A stretch of DNA of 64,000 bases from Salmonella enterica subsp. houtenae serovar Houten (GCA_900478215.1 LS483478.1:2542001-2606000), one strand, 5' to 3'. Shown: positions 9,012 through 18,056, numbered from the stretch's first letter. Program-made: numbers and translations. The notes: a model not told the origin generated them from the sequence alone.

Positions 9012-10367
9012 TCAATGGTGCTTACCTTTAAGCGCTTCGATGCAAGCGGCAAAATTAGGCAGCCATTTTTCATGCGCCAGAATGAGCTCACGCGCCAGGA
9101 CTTCTGCGTCGCGGTCAGAATGCACCAGCGGGCTCAGGTTAAGCGCCAGCAGTACATCATTGAAATTTCCGCTCAGCGCCGCATTGCTGGCCGCGACTTC
9201 AAACCCTTTAATAGTATGGATAAGCCCCAGCACTTTTTCGTCAAAACGGGTGATACGCGGGTGCGGCGTCGCGCCATTACGTCCCAGAATGCAGGTCATT
9301 TCCACCGCCCAGTCCGCCGGGATATTCTCTACATGCCCATGATGGGGAATATTAACGTAATGCTCAGTCTGCTTGTCATTATAAATAGCGTTAATGACTT
9401 CACAAGCGGCATCGGAGTAATAAGCGCCGCCGCGTTGCTCAAGCTCTTTCGGTTTCACGTTTAGCTCAGGATTTTTGTACAAGTCGAAGAGTTGTTTCTC
9501 CACTTTTTGCACTACCTGAGCGCGCGCGCCGCCTTTGTAATATTCGCCCATTTCAATAGCCAACATCTCTTTTTGCTTGAAGTAATACAGCAAATAAGAG
9601 CACGGCAGCATGTTCAGCGAGCGAATCAATCCTTCACTAAACGGCAGATCAAAGATATTTTTTACGGTTGACGCTTTCAACTGCCCGGACGCCACGCCAT
9701 CCAATAATTCTACGAACCGTGAAGTGCCATTCACCTGCACATCTTTAATAAAGACCATATGGTTTAGACCAAACAGGTCAATGGAAAGATCGTCATTCTC
9801 ATTCAGCGCCAGCACGTCATGAATAAACATTTTCATGCCGACAGGAATATTACATACGCCGATGAATTTTTTAAAGTTGGTATGGCGATAAACCGCTTCC
9901 GTCACCATCCCCGCCGGATTAGTAAAGTTAATGACCCACGCGTTCGGACATAATTCCTCAACATCTTTAATGATGCCAAAAATAACCGGAATGGTTCGCA
10001 ACCCTTTAAATAAACCGCCAGCACCGTTGGTTTCCTGCCCCAGGTAACCGTGGCTAAGCGGGATACGCTCGTCCAGCTCACGGGCTTTAAGTTGACCAAC
10101 CCGTAGCTGGGTAGTGACAAAATCGGCGTCTTTCAGCGCTTCCCGGCGATCCAGCGTTTTATACAGTTTTAGCGGAACACCTGCTTTATCAATCATTCGC
10201 TGGCAGAGGTCAAAAATAATGTCCAGCTTCTCTTTCCCCTCTTCAACGTCAACCAGCCATAATTCAGTGACAGGTAATTCATGGTAGCGCTTAATAAAGC
10301 CTTCAAGTAATTCAGGGGTGTAGCTGCTCCCGCCACCAATAGTGACGACTTTTAATTTCTGGCTCAT
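9012..10367 (-). CDS. chbF: 6-phospho-beta-glucosidase / chitobiose-6-P hydrolase ChbF (GH4)
   Basis: 451 residues of glycoside hydrolase family 4, which uses NAD+ and a divalent metal in a redox-elimination mechanism. The Rossmann motif GGGSSYTPEL is at residues 11-20. Metal ligands Cys172 (GVCNIPVG) and His203 (GLNHM) are present. It cleaves phosphorylated chitooligosaccharides and cellobiose-type sugars delivered by ChbABC. It lies 12 bases upstream of chbG and 124 bases downstream of chbR. Confidence 0.96.
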   Translation of the reverse strand: MSQKLKVVTIGGGSSYTPELLEGFIKRYHELPVTELWLVDVEEGKEKLDIIFDLCQRMIDKAGVPLKLYKTLDRREALKDADFVTTQLRVGQLKARELDERIPLSHGYLGQETNGAGGLFKGLRTIPVIFGIIKDVEELCPNAWVINFTNPAGMVTEAVYRHTNFKKFIGVCNIPVGMKMFIHDVLALNENDDLSIDLFGLNHMVFIKDVQVNGTSRFVELLDGVASGQLKASTVKNIFDLPFSEGLIRSLNMLPCSYLLYYFKQKEMLAIEMGEYYKGGARAQVVQKVEKQLFDLYKNPELNVKPKELEQRGGAYYSDAACEVINAIYNDKQTEHYVNIPHHGHVENIPADWAVEMTCILGRNGATPHPRITRFDEKVLGLIHTIKGFEVAASNAALSGNFNDVLLALNLSPLVHSDRDAEVLARELILAHEKWLPNFAACIEALKGKHH

Positions 10368-10491
10368 AATATCTCCCTTCAGTGCATGGCACTGATAAGT
10401 ATTACGCTATGCCCGCTCGTAAGAAATAGCGTGACATTCCCCGCGCTATTGGGGCAAGCGTGAAATGTGGTTAATCGAGCAATGCAAACCG

Positions 10492-11334
10492 TTACTCATT
10501 AATTTCCGTCAATCGCTTCCGATAACTATTCGGCGTGAATGAGGTCATCTTCTTAAACGTTTTAATAAACAGGCTTGGACTACTATACCCAGCTTCATAA
10601 GCAATATCCGTAACCGAATAGTTGGTCATTTCCAACTGTTTCTTGGCAAAATTAATGCGAATCTCATTAATGATTTGCATCGGCGTTTTGCTGTAATAAC
10701 GTCGGGTGGCGCGCGTCAGATACTCCTGGGATTTTGCCGACAGGCGTACCATATTTTCCAGCGCATTTTCACCAAACTGCGTTTTATCATGCATTATCTC
10801 AACGGTTGCTTTTAGCCATTGTGGGATATCATCATAAACCTGCTCTTCGCGGTAATGGCGTAAGCGGTTTATAATATAAAATGTCACCACTTCGATAAAT
10901 TCGTCGAGCCCATTGCCGCGAAAATTCAGCGACGCAATCACCGTTTCAATATAGGTAAGGAAGGTGCTATTCGCCCTATATACCTGCGATGCCACAAAAC
11001 AAAACGGCAGTAACGGAAGATAATGCTGTTCAAAAAAACGTTTACTAATTCCTACGTTCAGAATACGCGTTGCGCCAAATTCATAGAAACTTTGGTGATT
11101 CGATCCCACCGGGATAAAAACAAAATCTCCACGTTCCAGCAGCACACGCTTCCCGTTGATCTCCTGGTAATAGCGTCCGGTTAATACCAGGGTAAACTCA
11201 TAGTAGTCATGCTGATGCAGCCCGGTGACGCTTTCCGTCTTGTTATAGATAAACACATGGAAATTTTTGCCATTGAAGAGCTGCTGCTCATAAACCGTTT
11301 TGATTTCCGTCGCGTTAACCTGTAGCTGCATCAT
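10492..11334 (-). CDS. chbR: AraC-family chb operon regulator ChbR
   Basis: 280 residues, dual repressor/activator of the chb operon. An N-terminal cupin-like sensor half (LHQHDYYEFTLVLTGRYY, then RGDFVFIPVGSNHQ) is followed by a C-terminal pair of AraC-type helix-turn-helices (EINEIRINFAKKQLE, then ITDIAYEAGYSSPSLFIKTFKK with VTDIAYEAG as read). In E. coli it activates in the presence of deacetylated chitobiose-P and works with NagC and CRP. It lies inside the operon, 9 bases after chbA. Confidence 0.95.
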   Translation of the reverse strand: MMQLQVNATEIKTVYEQQLFNGKNFHVFIYNKTESVTGLHQHDYYEFTLVLTGRYYQEINGKRVLLERGDFVFIPVGSNHQSFYEFGATRILNVGISKRFFEQHYLPLLPFCFVASQVYRANSTFLTYIETVIASLNFRGNGLDEFIEVVTFYIINRLRHYREEQVYDDIPQWLKATVEIMHDKTQFGENALENMVRLSAKSQEYLTRATRRYYSKTPMQIINEIRINFAKKQLEMTNYSVTDIAYEAGYSSPSLFIKTFKKMTSFTPNSYRKRLTEINE

Positions 11335-11343
11335 CCGCCCCTG

Positions 11344-11691
11344 TTATTTCAGTTTCTCATGGAGCTCAATCAACTCGGCAATCAGTTCACGAGCCAGCAT
11401 TGATGTCATCAAATGATCCTGAGCGTGAACCAGGACCAGACTGACTTTCATTTTACCTTCGCCCTGATCGCCTTCAATGAGTTTTGTCTGCACAAGATGC
11501 GCTTCATTCAGCGCCATGCGCGACTGGTCCATCATCGCTTTCGCCGCCTCAAAATCGCCTTCTTTCGCTTTTCTGAGCGCGCCATATGCCAGGCTGCGCG
11601 CCTGACCAGAATTGATGATAAGCCCCATAACGACTTCTTCGAGTTCCTCAACTGCTGTCTGGCTATCTACAACATTTTCAAGATCAAACAT
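11344..11691 (-). CDS. chbA: PTS enzyme IIA, N,N'-diacetylchitobiose-specific
   Basis: 115 residues, the lactose/cellobiose-class IIA protein: a trimeric helical bundle that passes phosphate from HPr to ChbB. The phosphorylated His89 is in LVLVHAQDHLM. A conserved Asp/His region (HAQDHLMTSMLARELIAELIELH) closes the protein. It is transcribed with chbB and chbC, 50 bases after chbC. Confidence 0.96.
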   Translation of the reverse strand: MFDLENVVDSQTAVEELEEVVMGLIINSGQARSLAYGALRKAKEGDFEAAKAMMDQSRMALNEAHLVQTKLIEGDQGEGKMKVSLVLVHAQDHLMTSMLARELIAELIELHEKLK

Positions 11692-11741
11692 CGTCTTTCC
11701 TCTGATTCAGCCCGGCATGGCATCCCATGCCGACGCGGAGT

Positions 11742-13100
11742 TTAGAATTTCAGTGCGTTAGCGATATCTTCTTCGCTTTCTTCCTGCTCAATGGCGTTCT
11801 GCGCTTTGTTAGCAACCACCACGAAGGGGAGATAAATCAGGGTAGCGACCGCCAGGTTAAATAGCGCAACCAGTAATGCGGCGACGCTGCCGTTGGTGTT
11901 AAAGAACGCCCCCAGCCCGGTTGGCATGGTCCACGGCGCAATATTGGTAATCGGCGGAATAATACCCAAATAGTAAGCTACCAGCGTAATCGCCGCCAGA
12001 ATCGGCTGTACCAGAATGAAGGGGATAAACATCACCGGATTCATAATAATCGGCAGGCCAAACAGGATTGGTTCGTTAATCTGGAAGATACCCGACGGCA
12101 ACGCCAGTTTTGCCACCTGGCGATAGTCCGCGCGACGAGATGCGAGGAAGATAGCGATGATCAGACCCAGCGTTGCGCCGCTACCACCGAGGAAGATATA
12201 AGAATCCAGCATCGGTTTCGCCCACACATGGAACGTTTTACCCGCTTCCAACGCCGCATCGACGGAGCCAAACTGCTGGTAAATAGAGATGTTTTCCAGC
12301 GCCCAGGGCGTCATGATGCCACTGTCCAGCGCGGTCAGCGCCAGCGAACCATGAATACCAAAGAACCACAGCAGCGGCACAAAAATGACATATGCCCACC
12401 CTACCACGCTACCCAGCGATGCCAGCGGCGTAGAGATAGTGTCCATAATAATCTGATGGAAGTTAGAACCGTAATTAGACAGCGCCCAGGAAATAATCCC
12501 CATAATAGAGAGAATAATAAAGCCGGGAATTAATGCTGAGAATGAACGAGACACCGAAGCCGGTACGCTGTCCGGTAGTTTAATCACCCAGTTGCGCCGG
12601 ACAACAAACGTAAACATCTCCGCGACCACCAGGCCAATAATAATACCGGAGATAATATTCGCGCCGCCCAGCCAGTTAGCGCCTACGGCATAGGCCTCGC
12701 CTACACTATACGGCGTTACGGTCATAAATGCCGCCACGGAGAGCAGCCCGGCAGCCAGCGCGTCAACCTTGCGCTCTTCCGCCAACGCCATGCCGATAAA
12801 AAATGGCGCCATGAGCGACATAATGCCCAATGTGCCGTTATAGACGTTCCCGCCGATACCTTTCAACCCATTAAGCGTTTCAATGGTTGAGGCATCAAGC
12901 CGAATGCCCATGGAATAAAAAAACGACCCCTCCCCAAAGCTCAGGAAAACGTTATTAATTAATACAAACATCGCCCCCGCAAGGGTTAATGGCATTAAAC
13001 GAATAAAACCGTTCTTGATTGCATTAACGTGTGGCTGCTTTCCTATTTTTACAGCAAAAGGAAGGAGTACCTTTTCAAGTGAAGCAATGACGTTACTCAT
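11742..13100 (-). CDS. chbC: PTS enzyme IIC, N,N'-diacetylchitobiose permease
   Basis: 452 residues, the membrane channel of the chitobiose phosphotransferase. It has about ten hydrophobic helices and the IIC active loop near PSGIFQINEPILFGLPI, where the conserved Glu contacts the sugar. It imports chitobiose and related beta-glucosides with concomitant phosphorylation by ChbB. The leader between chbB and chbC carries the ChiX pairing site, so its translation relative to chbB may be affected by the small RNA. Confidence 0.96.
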   Translation of the reverse strand: MSNVIASLEKVLLPFAVKIGKQPHVNAIKNGFIRLMPLTLAGAMFVLINNVFLSFGEGSFFYSMGIRLDASTIETLNGLKGIGGNVYNGTLGIMSLMAPFFIGMALAEERKVDALAAGLLSVAAFMTVTPYSVGEAYAVGANWLGGANIISGIIIGLVVAEMFTFVVRRNWVIKLPDSVPASVSRSFSALIPGFIILSIMGIISWALSNYGSNFHQIIMDTISTPLASLGSVVGWAYVIFVPLLWFFGIHGSLALTALDSGIMTPWALENISIYQQFGSVDAALEAGKTFHVWAKPMLDSYIFLGGSGATLGLIIAIFLASRRADYRQVAKLALPSGIFQINEPILFGLPIIMNPVMFIPFILVQPILAAITLVAYYLGIIPPITNIAPWTMPTGLGAFFNTNGSVAALLVALFNLAVATLIYLPFVVVANKAQNAIEQEESEEDIANALKF

Positions 13101-13154
13101 AGAAAAATACCCTTAAATACCGCAATAAAATATTGCGGTTAGTGTATGAAATAA

Positions 13155-13166
13155 CTCTTTGACGGG
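13155..13166 (-). promoter_or_regulatory. ChiX small-RNA decoy (trap) site in the chbB-chbC spacer
   Basis: The top strand reads CTCTTTGACGGG, identical to the seed of the ChiX (MicM) sRNA of Salmonella and E. coli. The minus-strand chb mRNA therefore carries its exact complement, 12 bases. It is established that induced chb mRNA titrates ChiX here and so relieves repression of the chitoporin gene. A second hairpin (ACCGCAATA/TTGCGGT arms, about 13117-13139) follows in the same spacer. Confidence 0.85.
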
Positions 13167-13182
13167 AAAAATTAAAAAATAA

Positions 13183-13503
13183 TTAATTCGTAGCGGCTTT
13201 TTTAATTGCCGCTACCGCAGCTTTAAGCACGCCTAAACCATCTACCTTGCCGTACAACATTGAATCGATGACTTCTACCGGTTTACCGGGTAATAAACGC
13301 TGAATTTCGGGGAGCATATAAGCAATTTGCGGGCCTAATAGCACAACGTCCGCTGCCGGGCCTTTTTCACCAGCCAGGGTTTCAGGGAATGCTTCAATAA
13401 TAACCGGCACTTCATATTTTTCAGCCTGAGCGCGCATTTTCGATACCAGTAACGACGTTGACATGCCCGCAGAACAAAACAGATAAATGTGTTTCTTTTC
13501 CAT
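13183..13503 (-). CDS. chbB: PTS enzyme IIB, N,N'-diacetylchitobiose-specific
   Basis: 106 residues, the cytosolic IIB protein of the lactose/cellobiose class. The phosphorylated Cys10 sits in the P-loop-like CSAGMSTS. The ATG at 13503 is chosen over an upstream in-frame codon at 13518 because GAGGAAGG lies six bases before it and it gives the family length and MEKKHIYLF start. It is the first gene of chbBCARFG. Confidence 0.96.
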   Translation of the reverse strand: MEKKHIYLFCSAGMSTSLLVSKMRAQAEKYEVPVIIEAFPETLAGEKGPAADVVLLGPQIAYMLPEIQRLLPGKPVEVIDSMLYGKVDGLGVLKAAVAAIKKAATN

Positions 13504-13748
13504 AAAAACCTTCCTCATGTGCGATTATCTGTCAGCCAGATACTCCGCAAGCCTCAACCTGCATCCATACTCTGGGCGACTTGCGTAACCGGATTTACTT
13601 TTTTAGGTGGCTGAAAAGAGTATACGGGATCGGACCGCCGGATGGTATTTCCTTGACCCACTAAATTGTCTCTCATTGACCTGGCGTTATGACCCCCCTC
13701 ACATTTCGGGCAAATAATTCGCGGTAATAAATAAGGTTATTGCAGGCA
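13504..13748 (-). promoter_or_regulatory. chb operon control region with NagC-like site
   Basis: This 245-base region upstream of chbB is where E. coli has NagC, ChbR and CRP sites. A NagC-type dyad is visible at about 13711-13734: on the minus strand TTATTTATTACCGCGAATTA, with the A/T-rich flanks and central CG step usual for NagC. I could not place the ChbR or CRP sites confidently. No gene is seen in this stretch. Confidence 0.5.
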
Positions 13749-13775
13749 CAAAAAAACCGGCTCGCAGGCCGGTTT
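13749..13775 (-). terminator. Terminator of osmE
   Basis: Stem AAACCGGC/GCCGGTTT (13754-13761 with 13768-13775); on the minus strand it is followed by a T-run. It lies 28 bases after the osmE stop. Confidence 0.88.
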
Positions 13776-13803
13776 CCTTGAATGTTCAGGCAATGTACAG
13801 TTG

Positions 13804-14145
13804 TTACTGCTTCGGCGCCTGTGGGTCAGTGTCGTACTCCGCACAGGTCTGATAGCCAGAGTTAATCACGTGCCCAGTATCATCCAGCGCAACAAAGTAG
13901 GTTTCTGCTTTACCATCACGTTGACCCAGGATGTAGGTCTGACAGGTACCGCGCGCATGAATCATACTCACTTCAGATGACGGTTTGCCCGCAATCTGTG
14001 CAACCTGCGCCCTGCTCATTCCTTTTTTAACGTCTTTAACGACAGGCTCAACAAATTGGTCTTTTGTACGATCATACGCCGTACAGCCTGCCAGCATAGT
14101 CATTACCGCCGCTGCGCTTAAAATTCCTGCTACGTTCTTGTTCAT
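13804..14145 (-). CDS. osmE: Osmotically inducible lipoprotein OsmE
   Basis: 113 residues of the SmpA/OmlA-fold lipoprotein family. The signal peptide ends in lipobox LAGC (Cys at about 20), giving an outer-membrane lipoprotein, and the body has the KKGMSRAQVAQIAGKPSSEV turn typical of this fold. Transcription is osmotically and growth-phase induced in E. coli. It is divergent from nadE. Exact function is unknown. Confidence 0.94.
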   Translation of the reverse strand: MNKNVAGILSAAAVMTMLAGCTAYDRTKDQFVEPVVKDVKKGMSRAQVAQIAGKPSSEVSMIHARGTCQTYILGQRDGKAETYFVALDDTGHVINSGYQTCAEYDTDPQAPKQ

Positions 14146-14362
14146 TTTCCGTCCTCTTGTTTATCAGCGTGTTATGTAAGCCTGGAATACATCAGAACAT
14201 TTTTCAAGCCGCGACTCGCCACAAAAAGTCTTTCGGAAAATTCCCTAACGAAGACACATGTTGTTTTAAACACCGCTTAGCCGGCCAAACCTTGTCGTTT
14301 CAGCGGCGAAGGGTTAGCTTTAACAGGGTAAAGATTCATTTTTTAATGTCGAAGGGGGTTAA

Positions 14363-15190
14363 ATGACTCTGCAGCAAGAGATAATCCAGGCGCTTGGCGC
14401 GAAACCACATATCAACCCTGAAGAAGAAATTCGCCGCAGCGTGGATTTTCTTAAAGCGTACCTGAAAACCTATCCCTTTTTGAAATCGCTGGTGTTAGGC
14501 ATCAGCGGCGGGCAGGATTCGACGCTGGCCGGGAAACTCAGCCAGATGGCGATCGCCGAATTGCGGGAAGAGACCGGTGATAATGCACTGCAGTTTATCG
14601 CCGTTCGCCTGCCTTATGGCGTGCAGGCCGATGAACAGGATTGCCAGGACGCCATAGCTTTTATTCAGCCGGACAGAGTACTCACCGTCAATATTAAAGG
14701 CGCCGTCCTTGCCAGTGAGCAGGCGCTGCGCGAAGCGGGAATGGAGCTGAGCGATTTTGTTCGCGGCAATGAAAAAGCCCGTGAGCGAATGAAAGCGCAA
14801 TATAGCATCGCCGGTATGACTCACGGCGTCGTGGTGGGCACCGACCATGCGGCGGAAGCGATAACCGGCTTCTTCACCAAATATGGCGATGGCGGTACCG
14901 ATATTAACCCACTTCATCGTCTTAACAAACGCCAGGGCAAACAGCTTCTCGCAGCGCTGGGCTGTCCTGAGCATCTGTATAAAAAAGTCCCCACCGCCGA
15001 TTTGGAAGACGACCGCCCCTCACTGCCTGATGAAGCTGCGCTGGGCGTAACGTATGACAATATTGACGATTATCTGGAAGGCAAAACGCTGGACTCCGCC
15101 ATCGCTAAAACTATCGAAGGCTGGTATGTAAAAACTGAACATAAGCGCCGATTACCGATTACGGTATTCGACGACTTTTGGAAAAAGTAA
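14363..15190 (+). CDS. nadE: NH3-dependent NAD synthetase
   Basis: 275 residues, the N-type ATP-pyrophosphatase that amidates nicotinic acid adenine dinucleotide, the last step of NAD synthesis. The PP-loop GISGGQDST is at about 46-54, and VVVGTDHAAEAITGFFTKYGDG is the conserved active-site stretch. The length equals the E. coli ammonia-dependent form without a glutaminase domain. The ATG follows AAGGGGGTTAA. It is divergent from osmE and is followed by a REP-like hairpin. Confidence 0.97.
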   Translation: MTLQQEIIQALGAKPHINPEEEIRRSVDFLKAYLKTYPFLKSLVLGISGGQDSTLAGKLSQMAIAELREETGDNALQFIAVRLPYGVQADEQDCQDAIAFIQPDRVLTVNIKGAVLASEQALREAGMELSDFVRGNEKARERMKAQYSIAGMTHGVVVGTDHAAEAITGFFTKYGDGGTDINPLHRLNKRQGKQLLAALGCPEHLYKKVPTADLEDDRPSLPDEAALGVTYDNIDDYLEGKTLDSAIAKTIEGWYVKTEHKRRLPITVFDDFWKK

Positions 15191-15208
15191 GCGGACTTCT
15201 ACTGTTGT

Positions 15209-15233
15209 GCCGGATATCGCTCGTCTATCCGGC
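15209..15233. repeat. REP-like hairpin after nadE
   Basis: GCCGGATA at 15209 pairs with TATCCGGC at 15226-15233. The arm sequence is the usual REP head. It probably serves as the 3' end of the nadE message. Confidence 0.6.
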
Positions 15234-15279
15234 CACCGCTCTTCCCAGCCTCTTTTTTAATCAAACATCCGCTGTTATA

Positions 15280-15295
15280 CTGGATGAATAACCAG
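15280..15295 (+). promoter_or_regulatory. LexA (SOS) box of cho
   Basis: CTG-GATGAATAAC-CAG matches CTG-N10-CAG exactly and lies 15 bases before the chosen cho start. E. coli cho is a LexA target with the box at this place. Confidence 0.9.
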
Positions 15296-15310
15296 TTAAC
15301 GGAGAACACT

Positions 15311-16192
15311 GTGGTACGGCGTCAATCAGCCCCCCGCCTTGAGTTTGAAGCGGCGGCCATTTACGAATATCCAGAACATTTACGTCCTTTCCTCAACGAG
15401 TTGCCAGCCTTACCGGGCGTCTATGTATTTCATAGCGAAAGCGATACGCTGCCACTTTATATCGGTAAAAGCGTGAATATTCGCAGCCGGGTGCTTTCAC
15501 ATCTGCGAACGCCTGACGAGGCCGCTATGCTGCGACAGTCGCGACGGATAAGCTGGATCTGCACCGCTGGGGAAATGGGCGCGTTGCTGCTGGAGGCACG
15601 GCTGATAAAAGAGCAACAGCCTCTGTTTAACAAGCGGTTACGTCGTAATCGCCAGCTTTGCTCCCTGCAGTTGAGCGAACAAAAGATTGAGGTCGTTTCC
15701 GCCCGCAGCGTCGATTTTTCCCATGAGCCGAACCTGTTTGGGCTCTTCGCCAACCGACGGGCGGCGCTGCAAAGCTTACAGAACCTCGCCGATGAGCAAA
15801 AATTGTGTTACGGCCTGCTGGGGCTTGAACCCGTAAGCCGTGGGCGCGCCTGTTTTCGTTTCGCTCTGAAGCGCTGCGCTGGCGCGTGTTGCGGACAAGA
15901 AAGCCCGCAGGCGCATTTTCTTCGCCTGCAGGCATCACTGGAGCGGTTACGTGTGGTTTGCTGGCCCTGGAAAGGCGCCATCGCGTTAAAAGAGAGCCGC
16001 CCGCAAATGACCCAGTTTCACATTATCAACAACTGGTTATGGCTGGGGGCAGTATCCTCGCTGGATGAGGCCGCCACGCTGGTACGTACGCCTGCGGGCT
16101 TTGATCAGGACGGCTATAAAATTCTCTGTAAGCCATTAATGTCAGGTCAATATGAGATCATTGAACTGAACACCGATTGTCGCCAGTCATAA
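15311..16192 (+). CDS. cho: Excinuclease Cho (UvrC-like endonuclease)
   Basis: 293 residues starting at GTG. Cho makes the 3' incision in nucleotide excision repair at lesions that UvrC handles badly. The N-terminal half is a GIY-YIG nuclease domain (GVYVF near 36-40 and YIGKSVNIRSRV at 50-61, with the Glu in LLEARLIKEQQP). The C-terminal part contains a Cys-rich patch (CYGLLGL, CFRFALKRCAGACCG), and UvrC's later domains are missing, as expected for Cho. The ATG at 15284 lies inside the LexA box, so GTG 15311 after GGAGAACACT is preferred. Confidence 0.94.
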   Translation: MVRRQSAPRLEFEAAAIYEYPEHLRPFLNELPALPGVYVFHSESDTLPLYIGKSVNIRSRVLSHLRTPDEAAMLRQSRRISWICTAGEMGALLLEARLIKEQQPLFNKRLRRNRQLCSLQLSEQKIEVVSARSVDFSHEPNLFGLFANRRAALQSLQNLADEQKLCYGLLGLEPVSRGRACFRFALKRCAGACCGQESPQAHFLRLQASLERLRVVCWPWKGAIALKESRPQMTQFHIINNWLWLGAVSSLDEAATLVRTPAGFDQDGYKILCKPLMSGQYEIIELNTDCRQS

Positions 16193-16195
16193 AGA

Positions 16196-16256
16196 AAACC
16201 GCCGATCCTGTCCACCTCAACGACTGTGTTGTCGACAAGACCGGCGGTCTTAAATT
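16196..16256 (-). terminator. Probable terminator between cho and spy
   Basis: ACCGCCG at 16199 and CGGCGGT near 16242-16248 are complementary arms around a loop that itself contains GTCGAC-type pairing. On the minus strand the tract runs into TTTTCTTTATG, suiting the 3' end of spy; the opposite orientation runs into CTTAAATT. Confidence 0.5.
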
Positions 16257-16266
16257 ATACGGAAAG

Positions 16267-16752
16267 TTACTCTGCCGCAGCAGGCATTTTACCTTCTTGC
16301 GCCGGGCGTTCTGTCAGACGCTTCTCAAAATTAGCGTTATATTGCTTTTTCTGTTCCGGCGTCAGAACGTTATAAATTTTATTCTGGGTTTCCATATGCG
16401 CCAGCATATTAGCCTTGCGCTGCGCTTCCATTTTTGTAATTTGCGCTTCGGCTTTGGCTTTATCGAAGGTATCGCTGGCAATAATATCATGCATGGCGCG
16501 ACGCTCTTCCAGAGGCGGACGTTTCATTTGCTCGCGCTGCGCTTTCATAATGTCGCGAATTTGTTGCTTCTGCGCGTCCGTCAGGTTCAGGTTTTTAAAC
16601 ATCATATCGTGATGTGGGCCAAACTTACCTTTATGCTGCATCATTGGCTTCGTATCCGCCGGCGCGGCGGTGGTAGTCTCAGCGGCATGAGCCAGATTCG
16701 CAGCACCCATCGCCAGGGTAGAGGCAACAAACAGAGCAGTCAGTTTACGCAT
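16267..16752 (-). CDS. spy: Periplasmic chaperone Spy
   Basis: 161 residues. Spy is an ATP-independent periplasmic chaperone induced by envelope stress through CpxAR and BaeSR. A signal peptide MRKLTALFVASTLAMGAANLAHA is cleaved at about 23, and the mature protein is an all-helical cradle with the two LTxxQ motifs (LNLTDAQKQQ and LTPEQKKQ). The ATG at 16752 follows AGGAAGGATGGAA. Codons further upstream are in frame but encode no signal sequence. Confidence 0.96.
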   Translation of the reverse strand: MRKLTALFVASTLAMGAANLAHAAETTTAAPADTKPMMQHKGKFGPHHDMMFKNLNLTDAQKQQIRDIMKAQREQMKRPPLEERRAMHDIIASDTFDKAKAEAQITKMEAQRKANMLAHMETQNKIYNVLTPEQKKQYNANFEKRLTERPAQEGKMPAAAE

Positions 16753-17087
16753 ATTTCCATCCTTCCTTTCAGTTATTTTTACGGCATATTTAAAACAGCG
16801 CCGTGTTGTCGTGATTAACTTTAACCGTCTTAGCGTCAATTAGTCATAACAACGGTAAAACAATGAAAGTATAGAAAACACTTTTTCGCCAATTGTGAAG
16901 AAAAAAAGAATAAATTGCGCAGAGTTGAAAGAGAAATATACAACAGCATGATATAGCAGAAATTATGCAGAACTATAACGCAACAACGCTTATTAATAAA
17001 GCAATTCTCCAGGAATAATCCGTAATAGCATGAAAACCTATCCCAAATCATCCCTGTAACCATAACGTGCGCTAACAGGGAAACTTA
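16753..17087. other. spy-astE intergenic region, AT-rich
   Basis: 335 bases without a gene I can support. It holds the spy promoter region and the end of the ast operon. A CpxR-like site (GTAAA-ACAAT-GAAAG, 16855-16869) lies about 100 bases upstream of spy; CpxR prefers GTAAA-N5-GTAAA, so the second half deviates at two positions. An in-frame run on the minus strand (16836-17063) has no start context or recognisable content. Confidence 0.5.
16855..16869 (+). promoter_or_regulatory. Possible CpxR box for spy
   Basis: GTAAAACAATGAAAG compares with the CpxR consensus GTAAA-N5-GTAAA: the first half is perfect and the second matches three of five. Spy is an established Cpx target. The position about 103 bases before the ATG is plausible. 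Confidence 0.4.
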
Positions 17088-18056
17088 TCAGGGAAGTCTT
17101 TCCAGCATTAATCCCGCCCGCAATCCGCAGGCGACAGAGGGATTAGGAAAGAGAACATATTCAACGTCATGCGTCACCGTCACGCGCCTATCCCCCTCCT
17201 CGGCCAGCAACGTTCCCCTCGCAAAGGCAGTAAAATTCAGCGTTTGCGCATCCATATAAAGCGCGAAATTGTCACTGTGACGCGTGATTTGCGACACTAC
17301 CCGATACCGTAGCGGCGGCAAAGACGAGGTTGACGTTTCGAGACCGCTCAGCAGCGCCGACAACGCCTGGGCAGTTACGCTGAACTGCGTCAGATCGTTT
17401 TGCCCAAACGGCAGCGCCTTCCCCAACTCCAGCGTACAGGAAAGCGCGCCGAAATGTTCAGAGCTAAAGTGCGTAAACGTACCGCCGGGCGCCTGATGAA
17501 AGACCAACGCCTCCAGCCCTGCCGCGCCCAGCCACGCCAGAAAATCCGCCTCCCACGGGCGGTCGCGCTGCGGCAGTACGCCAAAACGCAAATGATGCGA
17601 GCCACGAATGGCGGTATGCAAATCCAGATGCCAGCGTACCCGCGCCTGACCATATGCAAAGAAGGTCTCCAGACTTAGCTCCAGCTCACGCGCCCGCCGC
17701 GTTTCATCGCTTTCGGCAAAGGTCTGCCAGCGCCCGCCGAACATACGGTTCATATCACTGTGGCAATAGCGCGTTCCCGCCGCCAGCGCCTGCGGATTGC
17801 CGAGTACCACCAGCACTCGCCACGTTAAAGTCAAGCGGCCTGAATACAACGCCGACAGCAACTTATCCAGCATCTCTACCGGCGCGGTTTCATTGCCGTG
17901 TATACCCGCAGAAAGAATTAGCGCGCGGTCAACCGGCGCATCGGGCGTGAGTTCAAGCAGACCATGGCCTAACCAGAGCCAGCGAAAACCCGCGCCCTTC
18001 CCCTGCGTCACTCGTGGTGTCGTTCCGCTTAGCGTTAACGCCAGAAAGTTATCCAT
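17088..18056 (-). CDS. astE: Succinylglutamate desuccinylase AstE
   Basis: 322 residues, a zinc carboxypeptidase-like enzyme that hydrolyses N-succinylglutamate to succinate and glutamate, step five of the ast pathway. Zinc ligands His53 and Glu56 are in SAGIHGNETAPVE, and the third His is in WHLDLHTAIRG. The ATG at 18056 (MDNFLALTL) matches the family start and overlaps the end of astB by 8 bases, so an upstream in-frame codon is rejected. It is the last gene of astCADBE. Confidence 0.95.
   Translation of the reverse strand: MDNFLALTLSGTTPRVTQGKGAGFRWLWLGHGLLELTPDAPVDRALILSAGIHGNETAPVEMLDKLLSALYSGRLTLTWRVLVVLGNPQALAAGTRYCHSDMNRMFGGRWQTFAESDETRRARELELSLETFFAYGQARVRWHLDLHTAIRGSHHLRFGVLPQRDRPWEADFLAWLGAAGLEALVFHQAPGGTFTHFSSEHFGALSCTLELGKALPFGQNDLTQFSVTAQALSALLSGLETSTSSLPPLRYRVVSQITRHSDNFALYMDAQTLNFTAFARGTLLAEEGDRRVTVTHDVEYVLFPNPSVACGLRAGLMLERLP

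Noticed and set aside
16836..17063. Possible 75-codon gene in the spy-astE gap
   Set aside because: AT-rich, no ribosome site and no signal or domain; likely chance.
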